Shown here piece after piece: positions 11,549 through 23,469 of a stretch of DNA of 64,000 nucleotides. A program made the translations under genes and the position numbers. Numbering within the stretch: the first letter of the stretch is position 1; each line of letters opens with the position of its first letter. Origin of the DNA: Athripsodes cinereus (Eukaryota > Arthropoda > Insecta > Trichoptera > Leptoceridae); the NCBI GenBank assembly GCA_947579605.1, contig OX388321.1, forward strand, positions 11,063,427-11,127,426. The letters are read 5' to 3'. Below the pieces are notes generated by a model. It was not told the origin of the DNA, searched no databases, and saw nothing but the letters and a program-made list of their open reading frames with translations.

Positions 11549-12789
11549 TTATATCACAAGTGTAAAAATTTCAAATTGAATCGAATTTTTAATCGTCCAA
11601 TATTTTCTTTAGAATTCATCAAGCTACCGATTACCTTAGCCACCACTATTAGCTCAGAAGATAATATATGAATTTTCAAATTCAGAGTATCACTGTATCC
11701 AGTATTATTCACTTCATTAGTTATATTATATTATTGCGAGTACTGTAAGTAAGTTTCCTGCTTCTTAAAATAGTAATAATAGTAAATCTAGCGAGTTGCT
11801 GCTTCAAGCAGTTTAATTAATAATAACACCAAGGAATGGTGTCGAGCTGATAGAGCAATCTATGTCTAGCTAGCTACCAGATGAAATGATGGATAACACT
11901 GATCATGTAGCGCCATCTAGAACTAGGGATATTATACTTAGGTAATGATCATTATAATATTAGTATCACTTTACCGTCTCTCGGTTCATTATTTTAATTA
12001 GTTAGAAGACTATGTCAAAGACTTGAGTGACGTTTTATAAAATCGTGCAACTAGTTTCGAAACTTTAGTTTTATAAAGATAAATCAAATCTATCACATTA
12101 GAAAAAAGGTTGAATTATATCACATTCTAAAGGCTCTAAGACCTTTTTCATAAGAAACAGAACAGCTTACTAAATTTTCTAGACTATCTGAACCAGAATG
12201 GCACAAAAGGCACTAAAAATCTATGACATTCCTAGTCACATCAAATTGTTTAAAATAAGATTTTTGTAACTTCCAACAAAATACTCCAAAAATTTTAAAA
12301 TCACTTATATTATAATTTTATTCTTCAAAAGTTCGTAGACTTTTACAACTATATTTACTGAAAACTGTAGCTTACTGATTGGTAAAGTATTTACAATATT
12401 TTAATATAATTTCAATGCAATATTTCCAACTCTATACTATGCACTGATCGATATACGTATATTTTTTAAAAGTTGCAATTTTCCGCTTGTTAGTGTTGCG
12501 TTTCCCCGATTTTCCATCAAATGGAACACCGCGCTCTAATCAAATTGAATTCAGAACGCTTGAGATTATTATTATTATCATCGCTTAACCGCTACCGGCA
12601 TATTATTATTCTTTGGCTACCGGCGTCGGTAGATTAATATCATGTACGATAGGTAAGTTATAAAAAAATAATTTGACGATCGTGGTAGATACGAAATCAA
12701 TGTAATATTTCTAAATTATGTACTTTTTCTGTCTTACTTATAAATATGGAATAGATGTTACTTCATCAGCTACGTCAAATACAGGAACA
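11549..12789. other. Non-coding intron stretch
   Basis: AT-rich; short ATT-rich tract near 12568-12610 and two ctaccggc words. No gene and no recognised element. Confidence 0.4.
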
Positions 12790-12955
12790 TATTACATCTT
12801 ATTCCTTTTTTATTTTATTTAATTCATTCTTTACTGTACATTGATTACAAACAATTACATAAAAGGTAAACATTCAAGTAAGATACAATTAATATACAAA
12901 GGGCGAGTTTATCGCAAAGGCGCGATCTCTTCCAACTAGCCCAATAATCGTTCTC
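12790..12955 (-). mobile_element. Jockey-like LINE 3' tail (family H)
   Basis: On the minus strand it reads: gttggaagagatcgcgcc, ttgcgataaactcgcccttt, then an AT-rich trailer with caatgtacagtaaagaatg and an A-rich end (aaataaaataaaaaa). The same order is seen in plus orientation at 53800-53940. Only the 3' untranslated end is present. Confidence 0.65.
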
Positions 12956-13134
12956 AACAGCATATACTTTTTTACCCCCCGGATGGCAGAACAAACTTAA
13001 TACCAAATTCTCCTGTCAGCAAAGGCTATAAAATTATTTAATGATTTGAATGTTCATGCTAATATTTTTTAACTTAACATACAATGACTTAATCGCCACG
13101 ATAGAGACTCTGTTAGATTCTGTTGTTTATTTTT

Positions 13135-13510
13135 TCGAGTTGTCTCTACCCAAGACATTCCAAGCACTCTGATATTGCTGTCTTCGGAACGGTGTATTAT
13201 GAAAAAGAGACACATTCGGGCTGTTGGAATCCTAATGGATGAAAGATATTCTTTTTGGTAGACTATCTATGGACATTCTCTCAACATGGCCCAAACCAGG
13301 ACCATCTTCTCTCCTGTATTTCAGGAGTTACAGATTTCTGCTGAGTGCGCTAGCGCAAAGTATCATTTGGAACATGCTTTAACCACCTAACATCCAAAAT
13401 CGAAATAATGAAATAGTAAAACGAATAATTTTCAAAACTTACTATCTGCCGCACTTGAGCCTTGGTTAGGTGTCAAGACTCAAGTCATATAAAAGGATTC
13501 GGGTAGTACA
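13135..13510 (-). mobile_element. Degenerate LINE family A 3' end
   Basis: Collinear with 25290-25640: ctctgatattgctgtcttcg, gaacggtgtattatgaaaaa, ggacattctctcaacatggc, caggaccatcttctctcct, cttgagccttggtta and atataaaaggattcg. Many substitutions and indels; clearly older than the 25-kb copy. Confidence 0.75.
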
Positions 13511-14294
13511 ATATTTTAATGATAATGATTATAGAATAGTAATACCGTGAATAAAGCATTCACCTTTTAAAAAAACTGCCGACCGAGACCGTGAGAAAAT
13601 TTTAAAAATGTTAGTAGCAAAAGTACGCCGAAAAGGCAGTAATATTTTAAACGAAAAACCTTAGTACCATTATTAAATGCGTATGCCTTATTCATATTTA
13701 TTTATTTGATGGTATTTTAAACAAAACAAGTCATAAAAATCTACCTAACTGGGCGTGAGCCCGAAACAAAGCTGACCGAATCAGTTTTTAACTTTGTCTC
13801 AGTGCTTTAACATTCTTTACTTTGCTTTGGCTATTTTATTCGTTCCCTTTATTATGAGGGTCGTGATTACTCTGAGATCTATTGCAATCCTGGGACATTG
13901 TGACAACGCTAGGTGGTCTCTTTCGCTTGATAATTTTAAATTTAAGCTTTCAGAATAATATCCATATGTTTGTATTTTATCAAAATATAGCTTAGCTTTT
14001 GTAAACATGTTTTCAGGCTTGTAAACATATGCGTAAGTATGTATTTAACATAACAGTATAAATACTTTTGAACCCACAGTATATTTCATAACGTTATCGT
14101 ATGTGTAAGTGAAACACGCAACCTCAACAATTTAATTTAATTATGTGAGAATCAACGTTTATAGCCAATTAATTTAATTGAATCCACCAAAATAATGTTT
14201 ACATTTAATTAAACAATTATTTTATTTGTAATAATATACATACGAAACATTCTGTGAACGCAATATAACTAGATACGTGAACTATCTCTATATT
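13511..14294. other. Non-coding intron stretch
   Basis: AT-rich; no domain-bearing frame or known repeat seen. A 63-codon minus frame (13817-14008) has no supporting feature. Confidence 0.4.
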
Positions 14295-14335
14295 ACCACG
14301 ACATACCTCACAAGTAGGGTAACCAGCAGACTAAA
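14295..14335 (-). mobile_element. Family S 3' end fragment
   Basis: The sequence cgacatacctcacaagtagg then gtaaccagcagac matches the conserved 3' end of family S. It abuts the tRNA-SINE directly, which suggests that the SINE inserted into, or replaced, the rest of the copy. Confidence 0.6.
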
Positions 14336-14518
14336 TTTTAAGAGTTCGTCGGTAACCTGGAGGTAGGGTCTCAACTTCATGTACATGAGGAGCGTGGTTT
14401 GATCACAGGTACCGCCAAACTCCCCTTTCACACGACACAAACTTTTAGCTTACTGTGAAATATGTATAAGGTTGTATTTGGATTTATACCGTTAAAATAA
14501 AAAAACCCAGATACATTT
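14336..14518 (+). mobile_element. tRNA-derived SINE, plus strand
   Basis: The head has an A-box-like gtaacctggaggta and a B-box-like ggtttgatcac. The body ends in aatatgtataaggttgtatt, an ataaaaaaacccagatac end and a T/A-rich tail. The minus-strand copies at 15128 and 7535 share the body and the cccagat end. Non-coding; would be moved by a partner LINE. Confidence 0.7.
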
Positions 14519-14601
14519 TTTTTAAATATGCAATACATGAACATGCAGGTTACGTTATGATATTCAAAATTAGTGTTTACTTCGTCACTGCTCAATACGC
14601 T

Positions 14602-14702
14602 GAGAAAAATACTAACGAAATTTCACAACGAATCATTGGTACGTACTATCAGATTAGGATCGTACCAATGATTCGTTGTGAAATTTCGTTAATATTTTTC
14701 TC
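14602..14702. repeat. 42-bp inverted repeat with 17-nt loop
   Basis: Arms 14602-14643 and 14661-14702 match at 41 of 42 positions (gagaaaaata outermost, aatcattggtacg innermost). Weaker matching extends a few bases outward. It could be a collapsed foldback element or MITE. Confidence 0.85.
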
Positions 14703-14792
14703 CGTGTAGAAATGTTTAAATGACTTAATCGTAATGTTTCACTAACATCAACCTTTCACAAAACACTCGAAAGAAAAAGAGCGTTTTCAAGT

Positions 14793-15127
14793 GTGCTACA
14801 GAAAGTGGTTGTCCAAGTTACATTTATTGATTTTGCGCTCCCCTTTTTTTTAATAAAGGTCAAGGGACCTTGCATCCCTTGTGTCACCGCGACCATAGTA
14901 AATGTTGTGACATTCTTCTGTGTCATATGTGCGTCATGTTACTTACGATTTGTTTTGGAGCGAGAAGCCTCACCTTTTCAGAGTCCGACAGTAGACCTTC
15001 AAGGATGTGACTTCGATTGCGAGGATATCAATAGGTATTTCGTAATCCTCTGCAGAAAACCTGCTGACTGGAGTATCGCAGTCCAATTTTTGTCACGTAC
15101 CTATTTGCGTTCTCATTTATTTTTTTG
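14793..15127 (+). other. Open frame of unknown status with exon-like signals
   Basis: A 111-codon frame (14793-15128) in a patch richer in G and C than its surroundings. Its middle is hydrophobic and Cys-rich (TFFCVICASCYLRFVL), then acidic (DFDCEDIN). An acceptor-like ccttttcag ends at 14981 and a donor-like AATAG/gtattt lies at 15034/15035; the 53-bp segment between is open in this frame. That phase does not fit the flanking host exons, which would meet a stop here. It could be an exon of another transcript or chance. Confidence 0.25.
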
Positions 15128-15308
15128 AAAAGATATATCTGGGTTTTGTTTGTTATAAACTCGAAGACAATCTTATACACCTTTCACAGTAAGCTACTAA
15201 AAGCTTGTGTCGTGAAAGAAGAGTTGGCCGGCACCTGGTATCGAGCCACGGACTCCTTGTTCACGAGGCCGAGACTCTACCTTCAGGCTACCGACGAACT
15301 AAGCCGAA
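15128..15308 (-). mobile_element. tRNA-derived SINE, minus strand
   Basis: Read on the minus strand: A box tagcctgaagg, B box ggctcgatacc about 43 bases on, then the shared body and an end with aaacccagatatatctttt (complement of the left edge). This is the best preserved tRNA-like head in the window. It lies inverted to the copy at 14336, about 600 bp away. Confidence 0.75.
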
Positions 15309-16075
15309 AATTTTAAATATAAAGCATTGATTATTTGCTAAGCTACATTTCCATCGTTAATTAAACGACGAGCAAGGTATAGGATGATCGGTCGTTACGT
15401 CAATAATACGTTTTAACGAGAATTATCCTAAAATATATATAGTTAAGTACGTGTCAGCTGAAAGTAGGTATTAACGTACTTCAGAACTGATGTATGTAAG
15501 TATCTAACATATGTACATATTGTAATATATATATGTATATGTATAAACATCTAGTTACCCACTCGTGTAACAGTTCCATAGAAAATAATACACCATTCAT
15601 CATTGACTCTGTGAAGTTAGTTCACGAAGAGCGTTTCAAATAAGTCTGAATAATATGTGTTGGATATCACTGTGACATATTTTTTCAAATGTTACTTTTA
15701 TCTATCTTCATTTTTATAATTTTATACCTTTTATCTATTCTTTACAATAATTTAGACAATTTACGTACTAATCGACTATTAAGTTTTTCGTGAGGAAAAA
15801 ATATAGATTGAGTTTTGTCGCGCTTTGCTTGAATTTTATAGGTACCTATGTGAAATCAAATATGAGGTTAAAGAACTCAAAATATTTAGAAACATATATA
15901 TAAAGCAATGAAACTACATCGAAGATTTTGTGTAGGTGTTTGAAATTTTTTCTTCATAATCGACATATTGATTTTTCTGTTAGTGTATCAAGTTTAAAAA
16001 TATTAAAAAAGAAAATTTAAAAGTTGGCATTAAAATGACAAGTTTAGGGGTAGCAAATCATAAAAGACACTAAAT
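15309..16075. other. Non-coding intron stretch
   Basis: AT-rich with atatatatgtatatgtata near 15520-15545. No gene or repeat recognised. Confidence 0.4.
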
Positions 16076-16085
16076 AAATAAAACA

Positions 16086-16384
16086 TATAATATAATGAGT
16101 TACAATCCATTGGATTGGTCTGCAACGAGTTTTGACTTATTTCTCCACTCCTCCCTATTCTCAGCTAGTCTCTTCAACTCCATATATGAGCCACAGCTCA
16201 TGTCCCTCTTCAGTTGGTCCATATAGGCGTCTCTCGGTCGACCTCTGCCATTTGTGCCTTTGGTCCTGCCCTCTGCGATTGCGATGAGCAGTCCTGGGTG
16301 CCTGATGTTGTGGCCAATCCAATTAGCTCGTTGTTGGCAGATTCTTTTGAGGAGTTGCCTTTTTTCGCCAACCCTGGTTAACAC
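16086..16384 (-). mobile_element. LINE family C 3' end with 10-bp TSD
   Basis: The 10-bp word aaataaaaca occurs at 16076-16085 and 16385-16394, bracketing the element. The minus frame (stop at 16100) is the C-terminal tail of an RTE-like LINE ORF: RANWIGHNIR, then GRGRPRDAYMDQLK, then LAENREEWR. The trailer after the stop is only a few bases plus an AT tail. The copy is cut short at its 5' end, as expected for target-primed reverse transcription. A second, worse copy lies at 18600. Confidence 0.85.
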
Positions 16385-16394
16385 AAATAAAACA

Positions 16395-17461
16395 CTTTCT
16401 ATAAATTAATTAGAATGAAACGTTTCTGAAAGCCTACAATATCTCAGTAATAATATTCTGGCAGGGAAAATAAACCGCTCCGTTCCAAGGCTTGCCAGGC
16501 AGTAACATAATATAGAAACAATCACAGTCGCATTTATGTGCTCCATGTTCTTCTTGAGTAATCTGCTCTTTGCAATACACGGTGAATGCACTATTCAGTC
16601 ACCATCAATCTGACTATAATATTACATATGTACAACATTCTATTGAACTCAGTCGATACATCAATATGGTGGCAATATTCAGGACACTATTACGACACTG
16701 CATCAAGTCATAAAAATATCGTGATTGATTCGTATTTTTTCATATATTTGGGTTCAAAATAATCTTAATATACTCGACACACAAGCACAGTATTTGATAT
16801 GTTTTTTTGTGAAACTGTAGTAGGTCGGCAACGAAAGGGTTTAAACCCACGATTTCCACAAACTGCACCTAACCATTATTCACCTTATACATAACTATGT
16901 TTAATATTATCAATATTGTAATTTTCAGTTCAACGAGGTGTGCCATATAATTATATTTAAAAGTATTTTTTATAACACAGTTAGTACTCTGGCTTTTCTA
17001 CTTATGATATTCACCGTGATGGTTCATAGATACTCTGAAATCATCATACATTTTTAATTATCTCATGTAACACAAAATTGTCATGGCATTTTCAGCTTAT
17101 ACACTAGATAATATGTAGTATTTGTTTTATAATAATACGAGTATAAATTGGCTCTCTTTACATTAAATGTTATCTTGCTTTCATACCGCAGTGAATTCAT
17201 TAATGTTGACAATTACCATTGTATTCTAGTAAGGAATAAAATAGAAATAATGATGGTTAACCAAGTTGTATTCAAACCCAGTGATTTTTTCATAGACATT
17301 ATGAAATAACTGATAATGATAATCTTGCCCCTATGTTATCACCCATATTGTTAGCTCTGTTGTAAAATACAATAAAAAAAAGTTTTCCACTTTTTCTTGT
17401 GTAAGTTTTCGTTGCCTGTGATAGGGTATATTTGTAAAACATCGCATATTACTACCTACTA
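16395..17461. other. Non-coding intron stretch
   Basis: AT-rich. A possible tRNA-like B-box palindrome (gggtttaaaccc) lies near 16838 and a related cggcaacgaaag / ttttcgttgcc pair at 16828 and 17406 in opposite orientations, perhaps relics of one inverted SINE pair. Not strong enough to call. Confidence 0.35.
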
Positions 17462-17600
17462 CTTTGCTATCACGGCATATCCCACTTGTGGGGTAGCCAG
17501 CAGACCAGCCACATTTATTAAACATTCAAGCTGTTCTCTAATAAGACATTTAACATCTTTAATTTAGCGATGAGATTTGCCACAATCATATTCAAAATAT
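17462..17600. mobile_element. Rearranged family S copy
   Basis: The left part (tatcacggcatatcccactt to attcaagctgttctct) is the family S 3' half in minus orientation. It is then joined to aataagacatttaacatctt and gatgagatttgccac, which is the central block in the opposite orientation. So the copy is inverted internally or is two fragments joined head to head. Confidence 0.6.
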
Positions 17601-17676
17601 TTTTTAGTACAAAATATTTAGACAAAAATAATAGGATTACAACATGGTGGGTAGGTATATACAAATGATTTTGCAT

Positions 17677-17993
17677 AACGGGCGAGTTGATCGCAGAGAC
17701 GCGATATCTTTCAACTACTACTACTACTACTACTACTATACCATCACGGCATATCCCACAAGTGGGGTAGCCAGCAGATCAGCTGTATGTAAGAAACATA
17801 CAAACTGTCCTCTTTGTGCCAGTATAAAATCAAGACATTCAGGATGGGTGGCAAACCTCAACGCTGAATTTAAGATGTAAAATGTCTTATTTTTTTCGAA
17901 CACCTGCCTTTTACAGGACACTCGAAAACTTACGCAGAAGAGTGGGAGACCAATTCTTTACCGGGTGCTCCACGGGAATCTTTCAACTAACCT
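17677..17993 (-). mobile_element. Jockey-like LINE H tail split by a SINE-like insertion
   Basis: The left piece gcgagttgatcgcagagacg (17682-17701), running to atctttcaacta (17705-17716), and the right piece from 17978 (atctttcaactaacc) form one family H tail once the family S element and one copy of its TSD are taken out. The LINE H relic is therefore the older of the two. Confidence 0.65.
17717..17977 (-). mobile_element. SINE-like family S, best copy, 12-bp TSD
   Basis: The 12-bp word atctttcaacta flanks it at 17705-17716 and 17978-17989. On the minus strand it starts with ttcccgtggagcacccggta and ends with taccccacttgtgggatatg, ccgtgatggtatag and a (TAG)n tail. Length 261 bp. A convincing tRNA, 5S or 7SL head is not visible; a gtgttcga word near the head is only faintly B-box-like. 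The 3' end nearly equals that of LINE family B (see 26192). Confidence 0.85.
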
Positions 17994-18110
17994 AAATGAA
18001 TATCCTGAATGTTTAATTTTTATTGGCACGGTGAGAACTACTTGTATGGTAATCACTTGCAGTTTTGGAATACTGACTACCCCACTTATGAGCGATCCAC
18101 GATTTCATAG
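17994..18110 (+). mobile_element. Family S fragment, plus orientation
   Basis: Blocks tcctgaatgtttaatttt, attggcacggtgagaac and gactaccccacttatgagcg match family S in the orientation opposite to the neighbouring copy. The end is eroded. Confidence 0.5.
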
Positions 18111-18599
18111 ATAGATAGAAATTTAAAAAAAAAACCGTTTGGAATATTTTCCTCTTGTAACGCAGTATTGCATTTTTCTACAGAGTAGTAATTATTATTG
18201 TTGTATATACATATATACAATATATAAAAATACACATATATAGATACTATTTAGATCTTTTTGTGTACGTAGGTGTACTGCTGCTATTTGGTCGTATGAA
18301 TTTCTATACAGCCAAGAATAATGGTGAATATGTAGAGGAGTTTGTATTGAAAAGGTAATATTATGTGTTAGGAGTGTTTTCCTGGTACTAGCTAGTATGC
18401 AAAGTGGTTGTGTATGGTGATGCTGTGACAGTGACGGAAACTGATTTTCTCATATTACGATTATGTACTGTAATGAAATAAAGTATAATAACATCTCAAC
18501 TAGCACTACACAATCGCATCTGGAAATATAAAGTTAACATGTGTTCTTTCTTCTCTTGATTGTGTAATAATATTTTTATTTCCATATCTTAAAGGAGGT

Positions 18600-18815
18600 A
18601 TCTATATAATTACAGTGAGTCACAATCCATTGGATTGGTCTGCATCGAGTTTGTTTTTTCTTCTCCATTGTTCCCTTTTTTCAGCTAGTTTCTTTAATTC
18701 TACGTACGTGCCACCGTTCAAATCCTTTTTTAGTTGGTCCATATAGATTATAGGTGTCTCTTGGTGAGCCTCTACCATTTTTGCCTTCGGTCCTGCCCTC
18801 CGCAATGGTAATGAG
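18600..18815 (-). mobile_element. LINE family C 3' end, older copy
   Basis: Shares the C-terminal tail of the 16.1-kb copy (MDQLKKDLNGG, LAEKREQWRRK, DQSNGL stop) but is broken by frameshifts around the GRGSPRDT motif. The 5' edge is near 18815, where similarity stops abruptly. No TSD found. Confidence 0.75.
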
Positions 18816-18899
18816 CAGGCAAAATATTAAATTGTGCCTACATTTTATTTCGATATTCGTGTATAAGCATTGTAAAATCGACTTTGTCTGAAACACATT

Positions 18900-19839
18900 C
18901 AGTCGAATGATACGCAGAACTTCAATAAACTTTCGCTTTACATGTTGAATTGCAAAACTATATTTCTATTAGTAAAATGATAGAAAGTAACAACGAATAT
19001 ATAAGAATGAATGGAATAAAACACTATAGTATTTCAAAGTACACTATTTGAAATATTTAAAGCTTACAAACATGTGCGTTTAAATAAAAAAACTTAACTT
19101 CAATATGAATGATATTTTTTTGGTATCCAATCCAATACTCGTAACACAATGACGTTTAACATAAATTGTTATATCACACTTCGTAAACCTTATGTTTGAC
19201 ATCAAAGCAACAGTACTTATGCTTTTTTTTATTACCAGCAATCCACCCGTAGCGAGTGATTTGTGATTAATTTTGTAGTATTTTTCGACTTTTTACGTAT
19301 GATGTACGCCACTGTGTGCTAGTGTTGATATTGGTTCCATACCTAGAGTGTTCCGGGGGAGACAGATGAATAGGACGAGAGGGGATAAGCCGATACAAGT
19401 AGTGTGTAGTAGTAGTAATATGTATTGGTAGCAGCTGCTGTTGTATGTAGTGGTGTAGTGGTGGGTGAAGGGGTGGTGTGGCTATTTGGACAAACAGGCA
19501 ATATGGCGGCAATCCAAATAATCGCTAGATGCGAATGGAAAAATGCGGAAAACTGATCGATAAACTCTCCTGCTTTTGATAATGGTACCATCGTTGGTTT
19601 GTTGTACTACCAATAAACTAGTATTAAAAACCAACAAACACGAATATAAATAGAATCATATCGAAGCAACACACACTCAAATAAGAACAAAACTTTCAAT
19701 TCGAATAAAAAATATTATGATTTAAATACACAAGCACTATAGTGAAATTATTTTTATAACTAATCGTTGCATGTGTAAATTTAACACAATACATGAAACC
19801 ACCATATAAGTCTTAGAACATATATTGATACCTAGACAG
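18900..19839. other. Intron stretch with a TRG-rich tract
   Basis: Mostly AT-rich. From about 19390 to 19480 there is a run of agtagtag, gtagtggtgtagtggtgggt and cagctgctg words, with a small GC-rich patch (aatatggcggcaatcc) to about 19515. It could be a regulatory or low-complexity tract; no function can be read from sequence. Confidence 0.4.
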
Positions 19840-19906
19840 GACCCGCAATCCATCTTTTGTGAGAGGTGTTCTTTATCCAATTAAGCCACCAGGTGACCTA
19901 ACAAAG
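19840..19906 (-). mobile_element. tRNA-like SINE head (tentative)
   Basis: On the minus strand: tggcttaattggataaagaa resembles a tRNA A-box and D-loop region, and ggattgcgggtcc a B box about 35 bases later. No body shared with the other tRNA-SINEs is seen, so it may be another family or a tRNA relic. Confidence 0.4.
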
Positions 19907-20157
19907 GTTGCGAAATTATTTTCAATTAACCACAATGAGAGTTTCACGTGGCCTACAAAATAAGACCAAGTTGTCTATTCCATGTCATGTATGACTGTTG
20001 GCATTGCATGTGTTGAATTTACTCAGTTCTTTCTATCTGTCCCCTCAAACCATAATCCAAGAAATCATGATGGAAAAAACTTATCCTTGAAAACCTCTGT
20101 CGTTTCTTTGACATTCATTCAATTCGCACGTTGATAACTTTATAATAATAGTATTTC

Positions 20158-20290
20158 AACATCACGGCATCTCTTACAAGTTTGGTAGCCTGCGACCAAC
20201 CGCATTTAATTAATATACATGTCATCCTCTGTGCGTCAATAAAAATAATCCCACAAATTCATAATACGAAATAATATGAACAAAGATACA
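20158..20290 (-). mobile_element. Degenerate family S copy
   Basis: Pieces catcacggcatctcttaca, gtagcctgcgaccaaccgca, tcatcctctgtgcgtcaat and acaaattcataatacg follow the family S order; strongly diverged. Confidence 0.55.
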
Positions 20291-20669
20291 CTTCCTAAAG
20301 TTGATTGAGAGTTATTTATTTATTTAAAAGTATCATCAAAAACACCCACAATCAGAATCTTGCGTAAAATGTTGAAAAAGATTGATATCGATAGAGGTAT
20401 AGGGTGCAGTGCATCCTATTAGAAATATCCAGAAAAATAAAATTAAACGTATGCTGACTGAGGAAACGAGTGTTCGCATGCAATATTAATGTTTAAATCC
20501 CCAAACAATAATTTAACATACCAGTACCGTGCTTTCCATACATGCAAAAAAGCACCACGAGCCTACAGTAGTATGCTTTTTGTACGTGAAAAATACCAAC
20601 GCTTGTTTTAACGATTGCATGCATGACTGAAAAATCCCTACACAATTATGAAAAATTGTGAGATATATC

Positions 20670-21060
20670 ATATCGATGGTTTAAAGCACAGAAGACACAT
20701 GTCCACATTTGACAGTTTAGAGAAAACAGGGTTTGAAAGTTTGAGATTCAAAATTAATTAACCAATTTTAAATTAATTCAGAAGATGTTCTTGGTGGACA
20801 TGTGCTTTCTAAGAATCAATTATGTCGATATTAATACATTCTCAAATATGAGTGACATGTTACATCTGTGCACAAAAAAAATGATAATTTAAGAATGTTT
20901 GGCATCTGGTTTTTGTTAAATATTTCGATAATGATATAAGTATTATTGGTAATTATGTAATCAGGACATAGAAGTCGTTGCAACCGATTTTGTACATATA
21001 TATTAACTCATTTTACCTAAGTAGTGGACATGTGTCTTTTGTGCTTTAAACCATCGATAT
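20670..21060. mobile_element. 391-bp inverted-repeat element, TA-flanked (Tc1/mariner-like MITE)
   Basis: The terminal 37 bp (20670-20706 and 21024-21060) match at 36 of 37 positions and include tcgatggtttaaagcaca and gacacatgtccac. Reading the tip as TCGATGG, a TA lies immediately outside each end, as expected for Tc1/mariner-type insertion. An extra internal copy of gtggacatgtg lies near 20795. No coding capacity. Confidence 0.75.
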
Positions 21061-23469
21061 TTCTTTACCAAAGTTCTTTTACAGTGAAAGCTCAGGGCAA
21101 TGAATAAAATTTTGTTAAATTTCAATATTTAATATTCATGACAAAATCATGACCAATAAAAAAAGTTTAGTCCTGCCACTGCTGCCAACATATAAACTCA
21201 ATAAACCATAAGTTATAAAACTTTATATGAAGAGTCCAGAAGTATAAGCGACTAGATGCTAGAAAACTTTTTTCAGAAGATTTATGTGTTTTTTTATAAA
21301 TGTATAATTAAATAGTCGTTCAATTTTCAAACCAAATATGAAACATTCAAGTTCAATAATGTAAGACACCAGGTTGTAATTAAAATTAATTTACATACGT
21401 GTCCAAATATTGTATTTTCTTATTTCTGAAATTTTAAAATGGTTTTTCCTTTATTGCCAAAAACCTTATGGACCTATTCATTAGATTCTATAAAACTACT
21501 TTTTATAAAGATTTTTATTTTTTTTGCTAACTAGTTTAAATTACAAAAGAAAAACAGATAAACGTGCTATATTAAAATAAAATATGAATAATTTCATCCC
21601 AGAACACCTATTTAAAAATATTCGTATCGTCGCTTTTGATACCAGCACCCACGATTTTTCCGTACGTTAATAGGGATGTTGGCTTTTATCTCCGCATATT
21701 TTACGATGTGAACATGCATATCCTGGTTTTTTTCCAATATTGGATTTTTTCCACTTTTTATATTTCAGTATTATTATTATTATTATTCGTAACTACATTT
21801 TACTATATTTTCTATTGATAAATAAGCACCATAGATTTCTATCATTCGCGAGTAAACCATGTCCAGCGCTTTTCGAAGAATATTAATTTGAATTGCATTT
21901 GAAAAAATTTTCCGCATTCCATTAATTCAAAAAGTATGAATCAAAATAAAAACTTAAGCAGGTTTTACACGATTGATGTGATTGAATCAACAAAATTGAC
22001 CAAATAAACGTTTGTACATGCACTCACAATTTACCATTTCGATTATGGAAAGAAAATATTCAGCTGTACAATTTAGGGCTTCTAATACTACAGAATTATT
22101 CGGAGCTCGAAACCTGCCGGAGGTTTTCTTTATCTTCACGATACAAACATAAATGCAAATTATTAATGACAATCTTCCTTTTGAAAATCGTACTTTAATT
22201 TATCGAAACGAGTTAACGATAAATGTTCATATATTTTAGGAATATGTATGTGATACAAAGATATTTTACAAGAACTACACTATAAATTTTTGACCATAAT
22301 ACAAGCAAAAATATGCTTTCCGCCGTGGAGATCAAACATAATAATCCCATAAATAAATAAAACGTAAAGCGTGAAATGGTGACTCTCAGAGTGGTATCTC
22401 TTTCAACACACGATTGTACTATTTATAACTCTTAAAGCGACAGATCTCGAAGAATAACTACCGTAGGTGGCATGGTTTTTCATGGAGTGACAAGTCTTGT
22501 TATGTTTTATGTCTGTGTAGGATGTAATATAATTAGTATCAAACAAATGTCATAAAAATTATATTCTTGGCAGCACAAAGAAAATCTCCGAGAAAAATAC
22601 GGTTTATTTTATCTGTCGCAATTATTTAATTTGCAGAACACTTTTTTAGTACCTAACCAGCATTTTTCCAGTAACTTAATATATTCTTTTTTTCTCTTAT
22701 CTGACAATATGGTTAAAAATATTTTTTTACATACTTTTTTGTCATCACATCTATTGTTCGCTGATTTAAATAATATTGTACTATTATGCATACGATAAAC
22801 TAATTTCATCATTGAAAAACTATTGATTCAATTATATGCGTACAAACAAAATCTAATAATTATAAAAATGTGATCATTTGTACGTATGTTTGTTAAAATA
22901 TCTTAGCCGCTTTAAACAGACAAACAACAGGGAAAAGAATATGACCTTTATTTGAAATCTTGTCTTTTTTTATGTGTTTTCATTAATGGATGGAAATATC
23001 AAGTTTTTAAGACAAAAAACCGTCATTTTTTTAGATGAAAAAGCTGTTGATGTTTAAGTTGTGTTGAATCATTGGACAGCCCGATTGTCGAGGTATTCCA
23101 TTTTTCCCTTTGTAAGGCAGAAAACATTGTATAAAAGCCCGAACCATACACAATTTCATTTTATTTGTATTCAATAGAAATAGATTGTGTATTAGAAATT
23201 AGGAAAACATGAGCTTCAACTTCAAATTATAATATTTGTTACCTCAATAGTCCATGTACAAGTACATACATACGAACAGCCTGATGAAATGGTCGACCAA
23301 AACACCTCCATGGGACTTTGTAAGACAAAACCAGCTTTCTATTTTTAATTAATGCAGTTAAACTTAAAACAGTTTGTTTGTTTCCATAAATTTTAACCCC
23401 CATGGGAATATATATACAAGATTTTCGTGATCGATGTCCCTTATGGAAGGAAGATTTTTTCTTAAAATT
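21061..23469. other. Non-coding intron stretch
   Basis: AT-rich. Short open frames (21636-21818, 21987-22172, 22609-22812) carry no recognisable motifs and no splice context I trust. Confidence 0.45.

Noticed and set aside
16815..16870. Possible tRNA-like sequence with gggtttaaaccc
   Set aside because: No A box at proper spacing and no cloverleaf; at most an eroded SINE.
19267..19591. Minus frames rich in Thr, His, Pro and Tyr
   Set aside because: They come from the TRG-rich low-complexity tract and have no gene context.
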